This document shows, piece by piece, positions 8,312-16,603 of a stretch of 64,000 nt of DNA (the stretch's first letter is position 1; each line of letters opens with the position of its first letter). Made by a program: the position numbers and the translations under genes. The stretch is from positions 5,332,001 through 5,396,000 of the forward strand of contig NZ_CP192056.1 in the NCBI RefSeq assembly GCF_050942215.1, given 5' to 3'. The notes beneath the pieces are model-generated. The model ran no database searches. It was not told where the DNA came from and saw only the letters and a program-made list of their open reading frames with translations. The DNA is from Sphaerimonospora sp050942215 (lineage in GTDB: Bacteria > Actinomycetota > Actinomycetes > Streptosporangiales > Streptosporangiaceae).

Positions 8312-8428
8312 GCGGACCGGAGCTTCCTCTCGGCGCAGCGACCGGCACCGATCAGGGGCCGCGACTTCCTCAGCGGTGTCGTTACCCGGCCGGCGCCGAT
8401 CATCGGGGTCCGCCCGAGGATCAGGCGA

Positions 8429-8779
8429 TCAGGTCGCCTCGTTGTCGTAGGGCGGGATCTCGCCGAAGCCCAGTTCCGGGTCGACGGTCGGCGGCAGCGG
8501 GTCGCGGTCGATCGCGGCGGGGGCGTTCCAGTCCTTTTCGAGGTCGTCGAGCAGGTGCTTGCGCACGAAGTTCTTGGGATTCAGATCGGTGGGGTCGAAG
8601 TTGGAGAACTCCGGCCCCAGGTTGGTCTGCAGATCGGCCTTGGCGTTGTTGGCCATCTGGCGGAGCTGCCGCAGCGTTCGGCCGGCCTGCGCGGCGGCCT
8701 GCGGGAGCTTCTCCGGGCCGAACACGAGCAGGGCGATCACCACGAGCGCCAGCATCTCCGGCCAGCCCAGTCCGAACAC
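8429..8779 (-). CDS. tatB: twin-arginine translocase subunit TatB
   Basis: A 116-residue TatA/B-family protein of the Sec-independent export system for folded proteins with RR signal peptides. It has the short periplasmic start FGLGWPEM, one membrane helix LALVVIALLVFGP, the hinge EKLPQ and then an amphipathic helix (AAAQAGRTLRQLRQM) and acidic tail ending GEIPPYDNEAT. The GTG at 8779 is chosen because GGGGAGGAG lies at ideal spacing and because TatB proteins begin with exactly this MFGLGWPE. Position downstream of htrA in the sigE block matches Mycobacterium, where tatB follows htrA. Confidence 0.92.
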   Translation of the reverse strand: MFGLGWPEMLALVVIALLVFGPEKLPQAAAQAGRTLRQLRQMANNAKADLQTNLGPEFSNFDPTDLNPKNFVRKHLLDDLEKDWNAPAAIDRDPLPPTVDPELGFGEIPPYDNEAT

Positions 8780-8915
8780 GGTGTTCTCCTCCCCGCGGCA
8801 ACGGCTGGCTCTCAGACTAATCGAGGGGGGAACCCCAGGCACTCGCACCCGGGAGGAACCGCTTGTACCGTACGCAGGCGTGAGCGGCCGAACCCCGCTG
8901 CCGATCCCGGCCGGG

Positions 8916-10496
8916 TCAGGACGGCTGGACCGTCGGAACCGGGGCCGCGCCGATCGTCACCATGGCCGTCCGTTCCTCGCCGTCATGCTGGAACTTGATG
9001 CTCACCCTGTCGCCCGGGGCCTTGCTCCGGATGGTGACGATGAGTTCCCGGCTGCCGCCCACCGGCTGGCCGTCGACCTCCAGGATGATGTCCCCCGGTC
9101 GCAGGCCGGCCTTGTCGGCCGGTCCTCCGGCCGTGACCGACCCGCTCTGGTTCGCGATGCGGACTCCCTGGCCCTGGTAGCTCTGATCGATGCTGACGCC
9201 GATCCGCGAGGTCCGGGCCTTGCCCGTCGTGATCAGCTCCTGGGCGATCCGGCGCACCTGGTTGACCGGGATCGCGAATCCGAGCCCGATGCTGCCCGAC
9301 TGCTGGCCCAGCAGCGAGCCCGCCCCCACGGTGGCGATCGCCGAGTTGACCCCGATCACCTCGCCGGAGGTGTTGACCAGCGGGCCGCCGGAGTTGCCCG
9401 GGTTGATCGCCGCGTCGGTCTGGATCGCGTTGATCAGCGCGTAGTCGGAGCCGGTCGATCCGCCCGCCTCGACCGGCCGGTTGAGCGAGCTGACGATCCC
9501 GGTGGTCACCGTGCCGCTGAGGCCCAGCGGTGAGCCGATGGCGATGACCGGGTCGCCGACGACGACGGTGTCGGAGTTCCCGAGCGCCAGCTCCGGGGCG
9601 CCGACGGGAGTGTCGGGCTTCACCACGGCGATGTCGGAGTTGGGGTCGCGGCCGACGATCCTGGCGCTGGTGGACCTGTGGTCGTTGAAACGGACGCGGA
9701 TCTGTCCCGTCCCGGTGGCGACCGCGACCACGTGGTTGTTGGTCACGATGTAGCCGCCCTTGATGACGAAGCCCGACCCGGTGCCCGCCTCTCCGTTGCC
9801 CTTGACCTCGAGGGAGACCACACTCGGCAGAACCCTGGCGGCGACTCCCGCGACCGACTCCGGCGGTCGTGAGGTGGCCGCGCCGCGCGGCGACGGCAGG
9901 GTGTAAGCGGGATCGATGCCCGACGACGGCCGGGTCAGCAGGAACGTTCCCCAGCTCGCCGCGCCACCCGCCACGAGCGCGATGACCACGGCCAGCAGCG
10001 CTAACACCGCCCCGCTCGGGCCGTGCCGCCGTACGGCCGGCTCCGGCTGTTCCACGTCCCCGAACGGGCCGTACGCCCCCTGCTGTCCGTAGGGTCCTGG
10101 ACCGTACGGACCAGGACCGCTGTACGGCTCCGGCGGGGGCGCCCATTGGGGGCCCAGGCCGTACGCGTTCCGCGGGGGCGGCGGATCACCGACCGGACCG
10201 GTGGCCGCACCGCCCGGCGGGACTCCCTGCGGCCCTCCCGGCGTGCTCCCCGGCGCATACCCGGGTGGATCCGCCGCCTGGCCGCCCAGCGGCCCCCAGC
10301 CGGGCTCTTCGGGCTCGTAGGGGTCGGCGTAGCCGCCGCGGTCCCAGGCCTCCCCCCGCGTCCAGGAGTCGCCGTACTCGTCCTGCCGCTCCTCCCGCTC
10401 GTCCTGTGTGCCCTGCTCGCCGTACTCGGCCGACCGGCGGGGAGGCAGGAACTCGGGCCGGTCCGACGCGTCCGAGGAACGCGTGTGATCGGTCAT
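8916..10496 (-). CDS. htrA: membrane-anchored HtrA-type serine protease with PDZ domain
   Basis: A 526-residue protease that degrades or regulates damaged envelope proteins. Residues 1-155 are a Pro/Gly/Tyr-rich cytosolic tail, residues about 163-188 a single membrane helix, about 215-405 a trypsin-like domain and about 420-515 a PDZ domain. The catalytic triad is visible as H255 (VTNNHVVA), D288 (NSDIAVVK) and S369 (NPGNSGGPL). The ATG at 10496 is preferred because GTG 10508 would overlap the AGGAG. It follows the anti-sigma gene by about 80 bases. In mycobacteria the HtrA homologue next to sigE is essential and takes part in SigE/RseA control; a similar role is inferred here. Confidence 0.92.
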   Translation of the reverse strand: MTDHTRSSDASDRPEFLPPRRSAEYGEQGTQDEREERQDEYGDSWTRGEAWDRGGYADPYEPEEPGWGPLGGQAADPPGYAPGSTPGGPQGVPPGGAATGPVGDPPPPRNAYGLGPQWAPPPEPYSGPGPYGPGPYGQQGAYGPFGDVEQPEPAVRRHGPSGAVLALLAVVIALVAGGAASWGTFLLTRPSSGIDPAYTLPSPRGAATSRPPESVAGVAARVLPSVVSLEVKGNGEAGTGSGFVIKGGYIVTNNHVVAVATGTGQIRVRFNDHRSTSARIVGRDPNSDIAVVKPDTPVGAPELALGNSDTVVVGDPVIAIGSPLGLSGTVTTGIVSSLNRPVEAGGSTGSDYALINAIQTDAAINPGNSGGPLVNTSGEVIGVNSAIATVGAGSLLGQQSGSIGLGFAIPVNQVRRIAQELITTGKARTSRIGVSIDQSYQGQGVRIANQSGSVTAGGPADKAGLRPGDIILEVDGQPVGGSRELIVTIRSKAPGDRVSIKFQHDGEERTAMVTIGAAPVPTVQPS

Positions 10497-10576
10497 CGGG
10501 ACACTCACTCCTCGCGCACGACGTCATCCGGCCGGAGGACACCGTCTAACGGTAAACCACCGGCGGGAATGGGCGG

Positions 10577-11137
10577 TCAGCGGGAAAACCCGGGAGTCGC
10601 GCTTCGTGACGGGGTCGGTGAGATCTTCGCGGTGGGCACGAGGTGCTGGACGGGCGGGTTGACGAACCCCTCGCCGGGGACCGTCCGCTGATGGGCGCCC
10701 GCCCCGTTCACCATGAACATCGTCCCGATGGCCATGGCGGCGGAGGCCACTCCCACCGCGACGTAGCCCGCCCGCCTGGCCCGGCTCGAGCGTCCGGGTC
10801 CGGACGCTCCGGGGATCCGGCGGGGGCGGTTGTCCAGCGGGGCCATGCCGTGCATTCCCGGCAGTCCCCCGCCGGTGAAGGCGGGGTGGTCGGGAAAGGG
10901 CCGCATCCGCGGCGGCAGCGGGCCGCCCGGCTCCGACATCCGAAGCAGCGACATGGTGAGATCCGCGGGCATCGCCGGAGGATCCATCGCGCGCAGGCGG
11001 TTCTTCAGCGCTCTCATCGCCTCGACCTCGCCGCGGCAGTCCGCGCAGAACGTCAGGTGCGCCAGCGCGCGTTCCCGTTCCGTGTGACCGAGTTCTCCGT
11101 CGATGAGCGCGGAGACGCGCTCGCCGAGATGACTCAT
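10577..11137 (-). CDS. zinc-binding anti-sigma factor of SigE (RseA-like)
   Basis: A 186-residue protein with an N-terminal zinc-binding anti-sigma (zf-HC2/ZAS) domain showing H27, C31 and C34 in HLTFCADC, the redox-sensitive H-x3-C-x2-C pattern. A Pro/Gly/Met-rich linker follows, then a single membrane helix near residues 122-142 (AGYVAVGVASAAMAIGTMFMV) and a short outer tail. It would hold SigE inactive at the membrane until stress. Its start codon overlaps the sigE stop by four bases (ATGA), giving translational coupling and matched amounts. The membrane helix is notable because mycobacterial RseA is usually described as soluble. Confidence 0.85.
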   Translation of the reverse strand: MSHLGERVSALIDGELGHTERERALAHLTFCADCRGEVEAMRALKNRLRAMDPPAMPADLTMSLLRMSEPGGPLPPRMRPFPDHPAFTGGGLPGMHGMAPLDNRPRRIPGASGPGRSSRARRAGYVAVGVASAAMAIGTMFMVNGAGAHQRTVPGEGFVNPPVQHLVPTAKISPTPSRSATPGFSR

Positions 11138-11772
11138 TGTCCCTCCCTGCTGAACGAAGGGGGGGTTTGATCGTTCCTGTTGGCCGAGGGCGCCCGGTGG
11201 TCGAGCGCCTCCCGAAGCTGCGCCCGGCCCCGGTGGATGCGGCTGCGCACGGTGCCGAGCTTCACGCCCAGCGTCGCGGCGATCTCCTCATACGAGAGCC
11301 CCTCGATGTCGCACAGCACGACGGCCGCCCGGAACTCGGGGGCCAGGGCGTCGAGCGCGGCCTGGATGTCCGGCTCCAGATGTGCGTCGTGATAGGCCTG
11401 CGCCGGCGAGGGCTCCCGACCATGCAGCCGCTCGGCCGCGTCGTCCGCCAACCCCTCGAAACGGATGCGCTGCCTGCGCCGGGCCATGTCGAGGAAGAGG
11501 TTCGTGGTGATCCGGTGCAGCCAGCCCTCGAAAGTGCCGGGCGTGTAGCTGGACAGGGATCGGAAGACGCGGACGAAGACCTCCTGAGTGAGATCTTCGG
11601 CGTCGTGAACGTTTCCCGTGAGACGGTAGGAAAGGCGGTAAACCCTTGCGGAATGCGTGCGGACCACCTCCTCCCATGTGGGAGGCGTCCAGTCGGACAC
11701 CGAAGTCTCCGCCTGGTGGTCGTGGTCGTCGGCCACCGGCATTCCTCTCTGCAGGACTGTCGCTACAGCCAT
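11134..11772 (-). CDS. sigE: ECF RNA polymerase sigma factor SigE
   Basis: A 212-residue extracytoplasmic-function sigma factor. Region 2 (ARVYRLSYRLTGNVHDAEDLTQEVFVRVFRSLSSY, about 45-78) binds the -10 element and core polymerase; region 4 (LDALAPEFRAAVVLCDIEGLSYEEIAATLGVKLGTVRSRIHRGRAQLREAL, about 140-190) contains the helix-turn-helix that reads the -35. The strong region-4 match and the neighbouring anti-sigma, htrA, tatB and O-methyltransferase genes identify it as the SigE orthologue of actinobacterial envelope stress. Several in-frame starts exist at the N-terminus (MAVATVLQRGMPVADD); initiation at the second Met is possible. A SigE-like promoter lies about 70 bases upstream. Confidence 0.93.
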   Translation of the reverse strand: MAVATVLQRGMPVADDHDHQAETSVSDWTPPTWEEVVRTHSARVYRLSYRLTGNVHDAEDLTQEVFVRVFRSLSSYTPGTFEGWLHRITTNLFLDMARRRQRIRFEGLADDAAERLHGREPSPAQAYHDAHLEPDIQAALDALAPEFRAAVVLCDIEGLSYEEIAATLGVKLGTVRSRIHRGRAQLREALDHRAPSANRNDQTPPSFSREGQ

Positions 11773-11817
11773 AGTGCCTGGTTTCGCCCCTTCCTGCGCA
11801 CCCTCTGCCGAGCAGCC

Positions 11818-11870
11818 TTGAACAAAGACCGTTCAAAGCGTGCAACGTCCCCGTTGCGGCGTGAGTTCCC
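11818..11870 (-). promoter_or_regulatory. putative SigE-type autoregulated promoter plus inverted repeat
   Basis: On the minus strand GGGAAC (plus 11865-11870) is followed after 17 bases by CGTT (plus 11844-11847), close to the GGAAC / CGTT pattern of SigE-class ECF promoters. Transcription would begin about 65 bases before sigE. Between it and the gene lies an inverted repeat TTGAAC-N7-GTTCAA (11818-11836), a possible operator for a second regulator. The divergent O-methyltransferase gene starts 57 bases beyond the -35. Confidence 0.65.
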
Positions 11871-11927
11871 GATCCGGGCCGACTCCCTTAGGCTGCGTCC
11901 CAGAAGGAAGCAGGGAGGGAGAGGCCG

Positions 11928-12557
11928 ATGGCGACACCGGCCAGCCTGGAGTACGCGGAGGAGTTCGTTCCCGAGGACGACATCCTGCGGTCCGCGCGCC
12001 GGCGTGGCATCGAGGTCGGAGCACACCCGATCCTGCCCGGATGCGGTGCGGCGCTCTGCTTCCTCGCCACCGCGGTCAACGCACGCTCGGTGGTGGAGGT
12101 CGGCACCGGCTGCGGCGTCTCAGGGCTGTGGCTGCTGCGCGGCATGCGCCCCGACGGCACGTTGACCAGCGTCGACGTGGAACGGGAACACCAGCGGATG
12201 GCCCGGCAGGCGTTCGCGGAGGCCGGCTTCTCCGGCAGCCGCATCCGCCTGATCGGGGGTCTCGCGCTCGACGTGCTGCCCCGTCTCGCCGACGGCGGTT
12301 ACGACCTGGTCTTCTGCGACGCCGCCAAGCAGGAGTACATCGACTACCTCACCGAGTCGGTACGGCTGCTGCGCGCGGGCGGCGTGGTCGCCTTCCGCAA
12401 CGCCTTCTGGCACGACCAGGTCGCCGATCCGACCCGGCGCGACCCGGACACGGTCTCGATGCGCGAGCTCGGCAAGCTGGTCAGGAACGACGACCGGCTG
12501 CGCCCGCTGCTGCTGCCGCTCGGCGACGGCCTGCTGGCCGCCGTCAAGCTCGGCTGA
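11928..12557 (+). CDS. class I SAM-dependent O-methyltransferase
   Basis: A 209-residue Rossmann-fold methyltransferase of the catechol/caffeoyl-CoA type (Methyltransf_3). Motif I VVEVGTGCGVSG (residues 55-66) binds SAM, SVDVEREHQ (motif II) holds the ribose and DLVFCDAAKQEY (about 125) contains the metal-binding acidic residue of the family; a D-x-K/Q pattern follows. The start ATG has GGGAGGGAG upstream. Divergence from sigE mirrors Mycobacterium, where an O-methyltransferase gene (Rv1220c) abuts sigE. Its acceptor is unknown. The stop (TGA 12555-12557) abuts the convergent pepA stop directly. Confidence 0.88.
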   Translation: MATPASLEYAEEFVPEDDILRSARRRGIEVGAHPILPGCGAALCFLATAVNARSVVEVGTGCGVSGLWLLRGMRPDGTLTSVDVEREHQRMARQAFAEAGFSGSRIRLIGGLALDVLPRLADGGYDLVFCDAAKQEYIDYLTESVRLLRAGGVVAFRNAFWHDQVADPTRRDPDTVSMRELGKLVRNDDRLRPLLLPLGDGLLAAVKLG

Positions 12558-14015
12558 TCACACCGCAGGTCGGGCCGTCAGGTAGCGCAGGAGCAGACGC
12601 ACCCCGAAGCCGGTGCCGCCCTTGGTGATCTCGGCGTCGTCCGCTGCCGCCCTGGCCGGTCCCGCGATGTCGAGATGCGCCCAGGGGCGTCCGCCGGTGA
12701 ACTCGCGCAGGAACAGCGCGGCGGTGATCGACCCCGCGGCGCCGGACATCTTCCGGTCCACGTTCGTCAGGTCCGCGATCTCGGATTCGAGCGCGGACCG
12801 GTAGTCCTCCACGAGGGGCATCCGCCACAGCCGCTCCCCGCCGGCCTCCGCCGCCGCGAGCAGCTCACCGGCCAGCGAATCGTCGGTGGCGTAGAGCGCG
12901 GCGACCCGCTGGCCGAGTGCCACCTTGGCCGCACCCGTCAGGGTGGCTATGTCGATCACCGCGTCGGGGTCGAGCTCGGCATCGGCGTAGGCCAGCGCGT
13001 CCGCCATCACGAGGCGGCCCTCGGCGTCGGTGTTCAGCACCTCGACCGTGCGCCCGCCGTACTGCCTGATGACGTCGCTCGGCCGCTGGGCCGTTCCCGA
13101 TATGGCGTTCTCGGCGCAGGCGATCAGCCCGGTCACCCGGACCGGCGCCGCGAAGGCGGACAGCGCGCTCATGGCGGCGATCACGGCGGCGCCGCCCGCC
13201 ATGTCGGTCTTCATCGTCTTCATTCCCTCGGTGGGCTTGAGCGACAGCCCTCCGGTGTCGAAGGTGATCCCCTTCCCGACGAGCACCACGTGCGCCCTCG
13301 CGCCCTCGGGCGCGTACGACAGCTCGACCAGCCGGGGCGGGCTGACCGATCCCTGTCCGACCGCGAGGATGCCGCCGAAGGCCCCGAGCTCGGTTTCGTC
13401 CCTGATCCGTACGGCGAGGCCGGAGTCGGCGGCCACCGCCGCCGCCTGTTCGGCGAGCCAGGCCGGGGTCTTGATCGAGGCGGGCGTGTTGACCAGGTCC
13501 CGGGCCAGCGCGGTGGCGCGTGCGGTGGTCTCGCCGCGGCGCAGCGCGTCCTCCCGCCCACCGGCGAACAGGATCTCGCCGACGGGCCTGGTTCCGTCCC
13601 TGCCGATCCTGAACGTGTAGGTGGCCAGCAGCGCGCCTTCGGCCAACGCCGCGAGGTCCCCGTCCGGGGGAACGACGACGGCCAGCGAGGCGCGGCCCCT
13701 GGCCTTCCTGGCGAGGGCCGCCCCCGCCTTGCGCAGGGCGTCGGCCTCGCGGTCGCCCGTGCCGTACAGCAGGAAGCCGCCGACGCCGTCACCGCGCGCG
13801 AAGGGCACCTCGAAGACCTCTCCGGCCTCTCCCTTGGCCTCGTAATGGGCGAGCAGAGCGCTCACGGGCACCGGCAGCTCGACATGCGGCGACCCCGGCG
13901 TCGAGGCATCATCGACGCCGAGCGTGAGATCGGTCCCGAAGGGCATGGCGACGAGCTCCCGGCCCGCGACCGCGTCCGAGGCCGCCGCGAAGGCGAGCGT
14001 GGTCTCGATGGGCAA
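12558..14015 (-). CDS. pepA: leucyl aminopeptidase (M17)
   Basis: A 485-residue cytosolic M17 aminopeptidase that removes N-terminal residues from peptides using two metal ions. The N-terminal macro-like domain (1-165) is followed by the catalytic domain with VGKGITFDTGGLSLKP (247-261), MKTDMAGGAAV (268-278) and the signature NTDAEGRLVMADAL (328-341), which together give the Lys, Asp and Glu metal ligands and the catalytic Arg. Length is normal. GGAGG stands 14 bases before the ATG. The gene is probably monocistronic, being separated from DUF3117 by a strong hairpin and abutting the convergent methyltransferase gene. Confidence 0.93.
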   Translation of the reverse strand: MPIETTLAFAAASDAVAGRELVAMPFGTDLTLGVDDASTPGSPHVELPVPVSALLAHYEAKGEAGEVFEVPFARGDGVGGFLLYGTGDREADALRKAGAALARKARGRASLAVVVPPDGDLAALAEGALLATYTFRIGRDGTRPVGEILFAGGREDALRRGETTARATALARDLVNTPASIKTPAWLAEQAAAVAADSGLAVRIRDETELGAFGGILAVGQGSVSPPRLVELSYAPEGARAHVVLVGKGITFDTGGLSLKPTEGMKTMKTDMAGGAAVIAAMSALSAFAAPVRVTGLIACAENAISGTAQRPSDVIRQYGGRTVEVLNTDAEGRLVMADALAYADAELDPDAVIDIATLTGAAKVALGQRVAALYATDDSLAGELLAAAEAGGERLWRMPLVEDYRSALESEIADLTNVDRKMSGAAGSITAALFLREFTGGRPWAHLDIAGPARAAADDAEITKGGTGFGVRLLLRYLTARPAV

Positions 14016-14038
14016 GTGAAACCTCCAGAAAACGGAGC

Positions 14039-14084
14039 GGCCCCGGCGCGTGGGGATCCCGCTGCACTCCCCTGCGCCGGGGCC
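14039..14084 (-). terminator. hairpin between DUF3117 and pepA
   Basis: GGCCCCGGCGC (14039-14049) pairs perfectly with GCGCCGGGGCC (14074-14084) across a 24-base loop. It stands 23 bases after the DUF3117 stop on the minus strand and 24 bases before the pepA start, so it should end the DUF3117 transcript and leave pepA to its own promoter or to readthrough. Confidence 0.7.
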
Positions 14085-14106
14085 TGAATCTACAGTCGGC
14101 TCGGGG

Positions 14107-14274
14107 TCAGCCGACCACGTTCTTCAGCGCGTCGCCGAGGGCGCTGGCCTCGTCCGCCGACAGCTCGACGACGAGTCGGCCACCACCCTCAAGCGGGACT
14201 CGCATGACGATGCCCCGTCCTTCCTTGGTGACCTCCAGCGGACCGTCGCCGGTCCGCGGCTTCATCGCCGCCAT
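14107..14274 (-). CDS. DUF3117 small conserved protein
   Basis: A 55-residue protein that matches the very conserved actinobacterial DUF3117 family almost word for word (MAAMKPRTGDGPLEVTKEGR at the start, then an acidic helix ADEASALGDALKNV at the end). The ATG at 14274 gives the family length and has GGAAGGG upstream. The likely fold is a small beta-sheet with one helix. Function is unknown; in Mycobacterium the homologue (Rv1211) lies next to tag, as it nearly does here. A hairpin follows the gene. Confidence 0.93.
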   Translation of the reverse strand: MAAMKPRTGDGPLEVTKEGRGIVMRVPLEGGGRLVVELSADEASALGDALKNVVG

Positions 14275-14465
14275 GCGTGTATCCCTTCCCGCGTTGTCGG
14301 TCACCCCGTGGGGCAGCCCATGGGGTAACCGGCGTATTCACGTTTCTGTGATGTCTTATTATCCCGCCTCCGGGCTCAAAAAGGTAACGCCCCGGCTCCG
14401 TTCAGTGGATCAATGCCGCTTCGTCCGCGTTGTGACTGGCGGCTTCTGACCGCACACTAGAGAGG

Positions 14466-15233
14466 ATGAACGCCCGAGCCGCCCTCTTCGATCTCTACGG
14501 TGACCACCTCCGCCACCGAGGTGGCCGCGCCTCCGTCGCCGCGCTCGTACGCCTGCTCGCACCGCTCGACATCGCCGCCCCGGCCGTCCGTACCGCTATC
14601 TCCCGCATGGTGCGCCAGGGCTGGCTCGATCCCGTACGGCTCCCGCAGGGACCGGGGTACGCCGCCACCCCGAAGTGCGAACGCCGCCTCGACGAGACCG
14701 CCGCGCGGATCTACCGAATCGGCAGGGCGACCTGGTCGGGCCGTTGGCATGTCCTGGTGATCGAGCCGATCAGGGAGCGCGCCAGGCGCGAACGGCTCCG
14801 GGCCGACCTGACCTTCCTCGGTTACGCGCCGTTGGCGGAGACGACCTGGATCGGGCCGTGGTCCTCGCCGGAGCTCGACGAGCTGAGTGTTCCGGCCCAT
14901 CGGTTCGAGGCGGCGTTCGAAGGCGACCCCCGGACGCTGCTGGCCCGCGCCTGGGACCTCGACGGGATCGCCGGGGCCTACCGGGACTGGCTGGCCGGCG
15001 CTGTCGAACTCGTCGGCTCCCTGCCCGACAACGCCCCGGACGACCGGGTCTTCGCGGTTCGCAGCCGGCTCCTGCACGGCTGGCGCAACTTCCTGTTCCG
15101 CGACCCCGGGCTGCCCGCCGAGCTGCTGCCGTCCGGCTGGCCCGGCGACGAGGCCCGCGACTTCTTCGAGCGGGAGGCCGGCCGGCTGCTGCCGGCCGCC
15201 GCCGCGTTCGTCGACCGAAACCTCAAGACTTAG
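14466..15233 (+). CDS. PaaX-family transcriptional regulator
   Basis: A 255-residue regulator of the PaaX family. The N-terminal winged helix (residues 1-70; RASVAALVRLLAPLDIAAPAVRTAISRMVRQGWLD) is the DNA-binding part, followed by the central cren-like PaaX domain (WSGRWHVLVIEPIRERARRERLRADLTFLGYAPLAETTWIGP) and the C-terminal PaaX_C helix bundle (NFLFRDPGLPAELLPSGWPG). Family members repress phenylacetyl-CoA or related catabolic genes in response to CoA esters, but no paa genes are in the window, so the target is not known. GAGAGG lies just before the start. It overlaps the convergent tag gene by 11 bases. Confidence 0.85.
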   Translation: MNARAALFDLYGDHLRHRGGRASVAALVRLLAPLDIAAPAVRTAISRMVRQGWLDPVRLPQGPGYAATPKCERRLDETAARIYRIGRATWSGRWHVLVIEPIRERARRERLRADLTFLGYAPLAETTWIGPWSSPELDELSVPAHRFEAAFEGDPRTLLARAWDLDGIAGAYRDWLAGAVELVGSLPDNAPDDRVFAVRSRLLHGWRNFLFRDPGLPAELLPSGWPGDEARDFFEREAGRLLPAAAAFVDRNLKT

Positions 15234-15807
15234 CGAGGCGACACGCCTCGCCGCGGAGACCGTCGACCTCAGCGCGTACCCAGCAGTCGGCGATGTGGTC
15301 GTTCACCAGGCCGATGGCCTGCATGAGCGCGTACACCGTGACGGGGCCGACGAACCGGAAACCATGCCTCCTCAGCTCCTTGGCCAGGGCCGTCGAGGCC
15401 GGAGTCCTGGCCGGGACGTCGGCCAGGGTTCCCGGCGGCGTCCCGGGCTCCCCTGCATACCGCCAGACCAGGTCGGACAGCCCGCCGGGCAGTTGCGACG
15501 CCGCCCTGGCGTTGGCGATGGCCGCGTCTATCTTGGCGCGGTTGCGCACGATGCCGGGGTCGGCCATCAGCCGCTTCACGTCCGCCTCGCCGAACTCCGC
15601 CACGGCCGGGATGGAGAACCCGGCAAAGGCCGTACGGAAGTTCTCCCGCTTGCGCAGAATCGTCAGCCACGACAGTCCCGACTGGAACGCCTCCAGCGTC
15701 AGCCGCTCATACACCCCGTCGTCCCCGCGGACCGGGCGGCCCCACTCACCGTCGTGATAGGCGGCGTAGTCGGGCGCCGAGTCGGCCCAGCCGCAGCGGA
15801 TCACCAT
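15223..15807 (-). CDS. tag: DNA-3-methyladenine glycosylase I
   Basis: A 194-residue base-excision repair enzyme of the TagI family, which removes 3-methyladenine from alkylated DNA. It starts with the family hallmark RCGWADS and keeps the zinc-binding set: C5 and H18 at the N-terminus and the NDHIADC pair near residue 170. The helix-hairpin-helix core contains the catalytic Glu in TLEAFQSGLSWLTILRKRENFR (E39 region). Its start overlaps the stop of the upstream DivIVA-like gene by seven bases, so they are cotranscribed, as in mycobacteria where tagA follows a DivIVA-like gene. Confidence 0.93.
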   Translation of the reverse strand: MVIRCGWADSAPDYAAYHDGEWGRPVRGDDGVYERLTLEAFQSGLSWLTILRKRENFRTAFAGFSIPAVAEFGEADVKRLMADPGIVRNRAKIDAAIANARAASQLPGGLSDLVWRYAGEPGTPPGTLADVPARTPASTALAKELRRHGFRFVGPVTVYALMQAIGLVNDHIADCWVRAEVDGLRGEACRLAKS

Positions 15808-16229
15808 GCCTCCTCCGCGTCCGCCCGGTCGTCCTCCCAGTCCGTGGACGGGGCGTCCGGCTCGCGCCGGATGCGCGACGGCAGGGCGGCACGCGCGTCC
15901 TGAAGCGCCTGTATCCGCCCGGCCGTCACCTCGGTGAGGCGCCGCTCCAGCACGGCGATCCGCGTGTCCCGCTCGCTGAGCGCGACCGAGACCCGCCGCA
16001 GCGTCTCGTCGACCGCCTCGGTGTTGTAGCCGACCATGCTGATCGGAAGCCGCAGCGCGGCCAGGTCCGCCGCGGTCATCCGGCCGACATCGGGCAGGTC
16101 GAGCGGCGGCACGTCGGGGGGGAACTCCGCCATTTCACCGCCGTGTCCGAGGGAGGCCATCACCACGCATCCCACGACGGCGATCCCGGCGATGGCGAGT
16201 ACGACCAGCACATACGCATCGTGCCACAA
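15801..16229 (-). CDS. membrane-anchored DivIVA-domain protein
   Basis: A 142-residue protein with one N-terminal membrane helix (about 6-27), a Pro-rich turn and then a DivIVA-like coiled segment: LRLPISMVGYNTEAVDETLRRVSVALSERDTRIAVLERRL (about 60-97). The G-Y-N/D-x-x-x-V-D pattern is the DivIVA/GPSB signature. It ends in an acidic, Trp-containing tail. The reading frame opens with TTG at 16229; a GTG at 16211 is an alternative. It is coupled to tag. A role at curved or polar membranes is inferred from the domain only. Confidence 0.78.
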   Translation of the reverse strand: MWHDAYVLVVLAIAGIAVVGCVVMASLGHGGEMAEFPPDVPPLDLPDVGRMTAADLAALRLPISMVGYNTEAVDETLRRVSVALSERDTRIAVLERRLTEVTAGRIQALQDARAALPSRIRREPDAPSTDWEDDRADAEEAW

Positions 16230-16320
16230 CTCGTATCCGCACGAGCCGCGAAGCCCGACCCCGCCCTGCTCGGCTCACCCCTTCCCGTATCCCCCCCACC
16301 CCTACCCCCCGCCCCCCATG

Positions 16321-16568
16321 CCGTGATCTTGCGAATTCTTGCAAGTCACCTCGGTGGCCTGCGCAAACCTATTTCGTGATCTTGCATTAGCTCGCACGCA
16401 GACCACCTGACGTGCGCCGATACATTAGCTGATCTTGCAGTGAGCCTGGGTGCAAGATCACGAAAGCCGTTTTCGCAGCTCAACGAGCAGGTGTGCAAGA
16501 AACTGCAAGATCACGAGCGCGAAATGCCTGCTCACGATGGGGACCTGCGAGCATTCGCAAGATCACGG
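16321..16568. repeat. structured intergenic repeat element, copy B
   Basis: A 248-base element related to 3244-3483. It has the same inverted ends (CCGTGATCTTGCGAAT and complement) and six copies of the GTGATCTTGC core in the same order: plus at 16323, 16376 and 16429 (the last beginning CT), minus at 16452, 16505 and 16557. Here the inverted symmetry continues outward through CCCCCCATG on the left and CATGGGGGG on the right and then into long C-rich and G-rich tracts (about 16270-16320 and 16569-16600). It sits in the 375-base gap between two minus-strand genes; no coding frame is seen. Confidence 0.8.
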
Positions 16569-16603
16569 CATGGGGGGTGGGGGTGGGGGGTGGGGGGGAG
16601 ACC

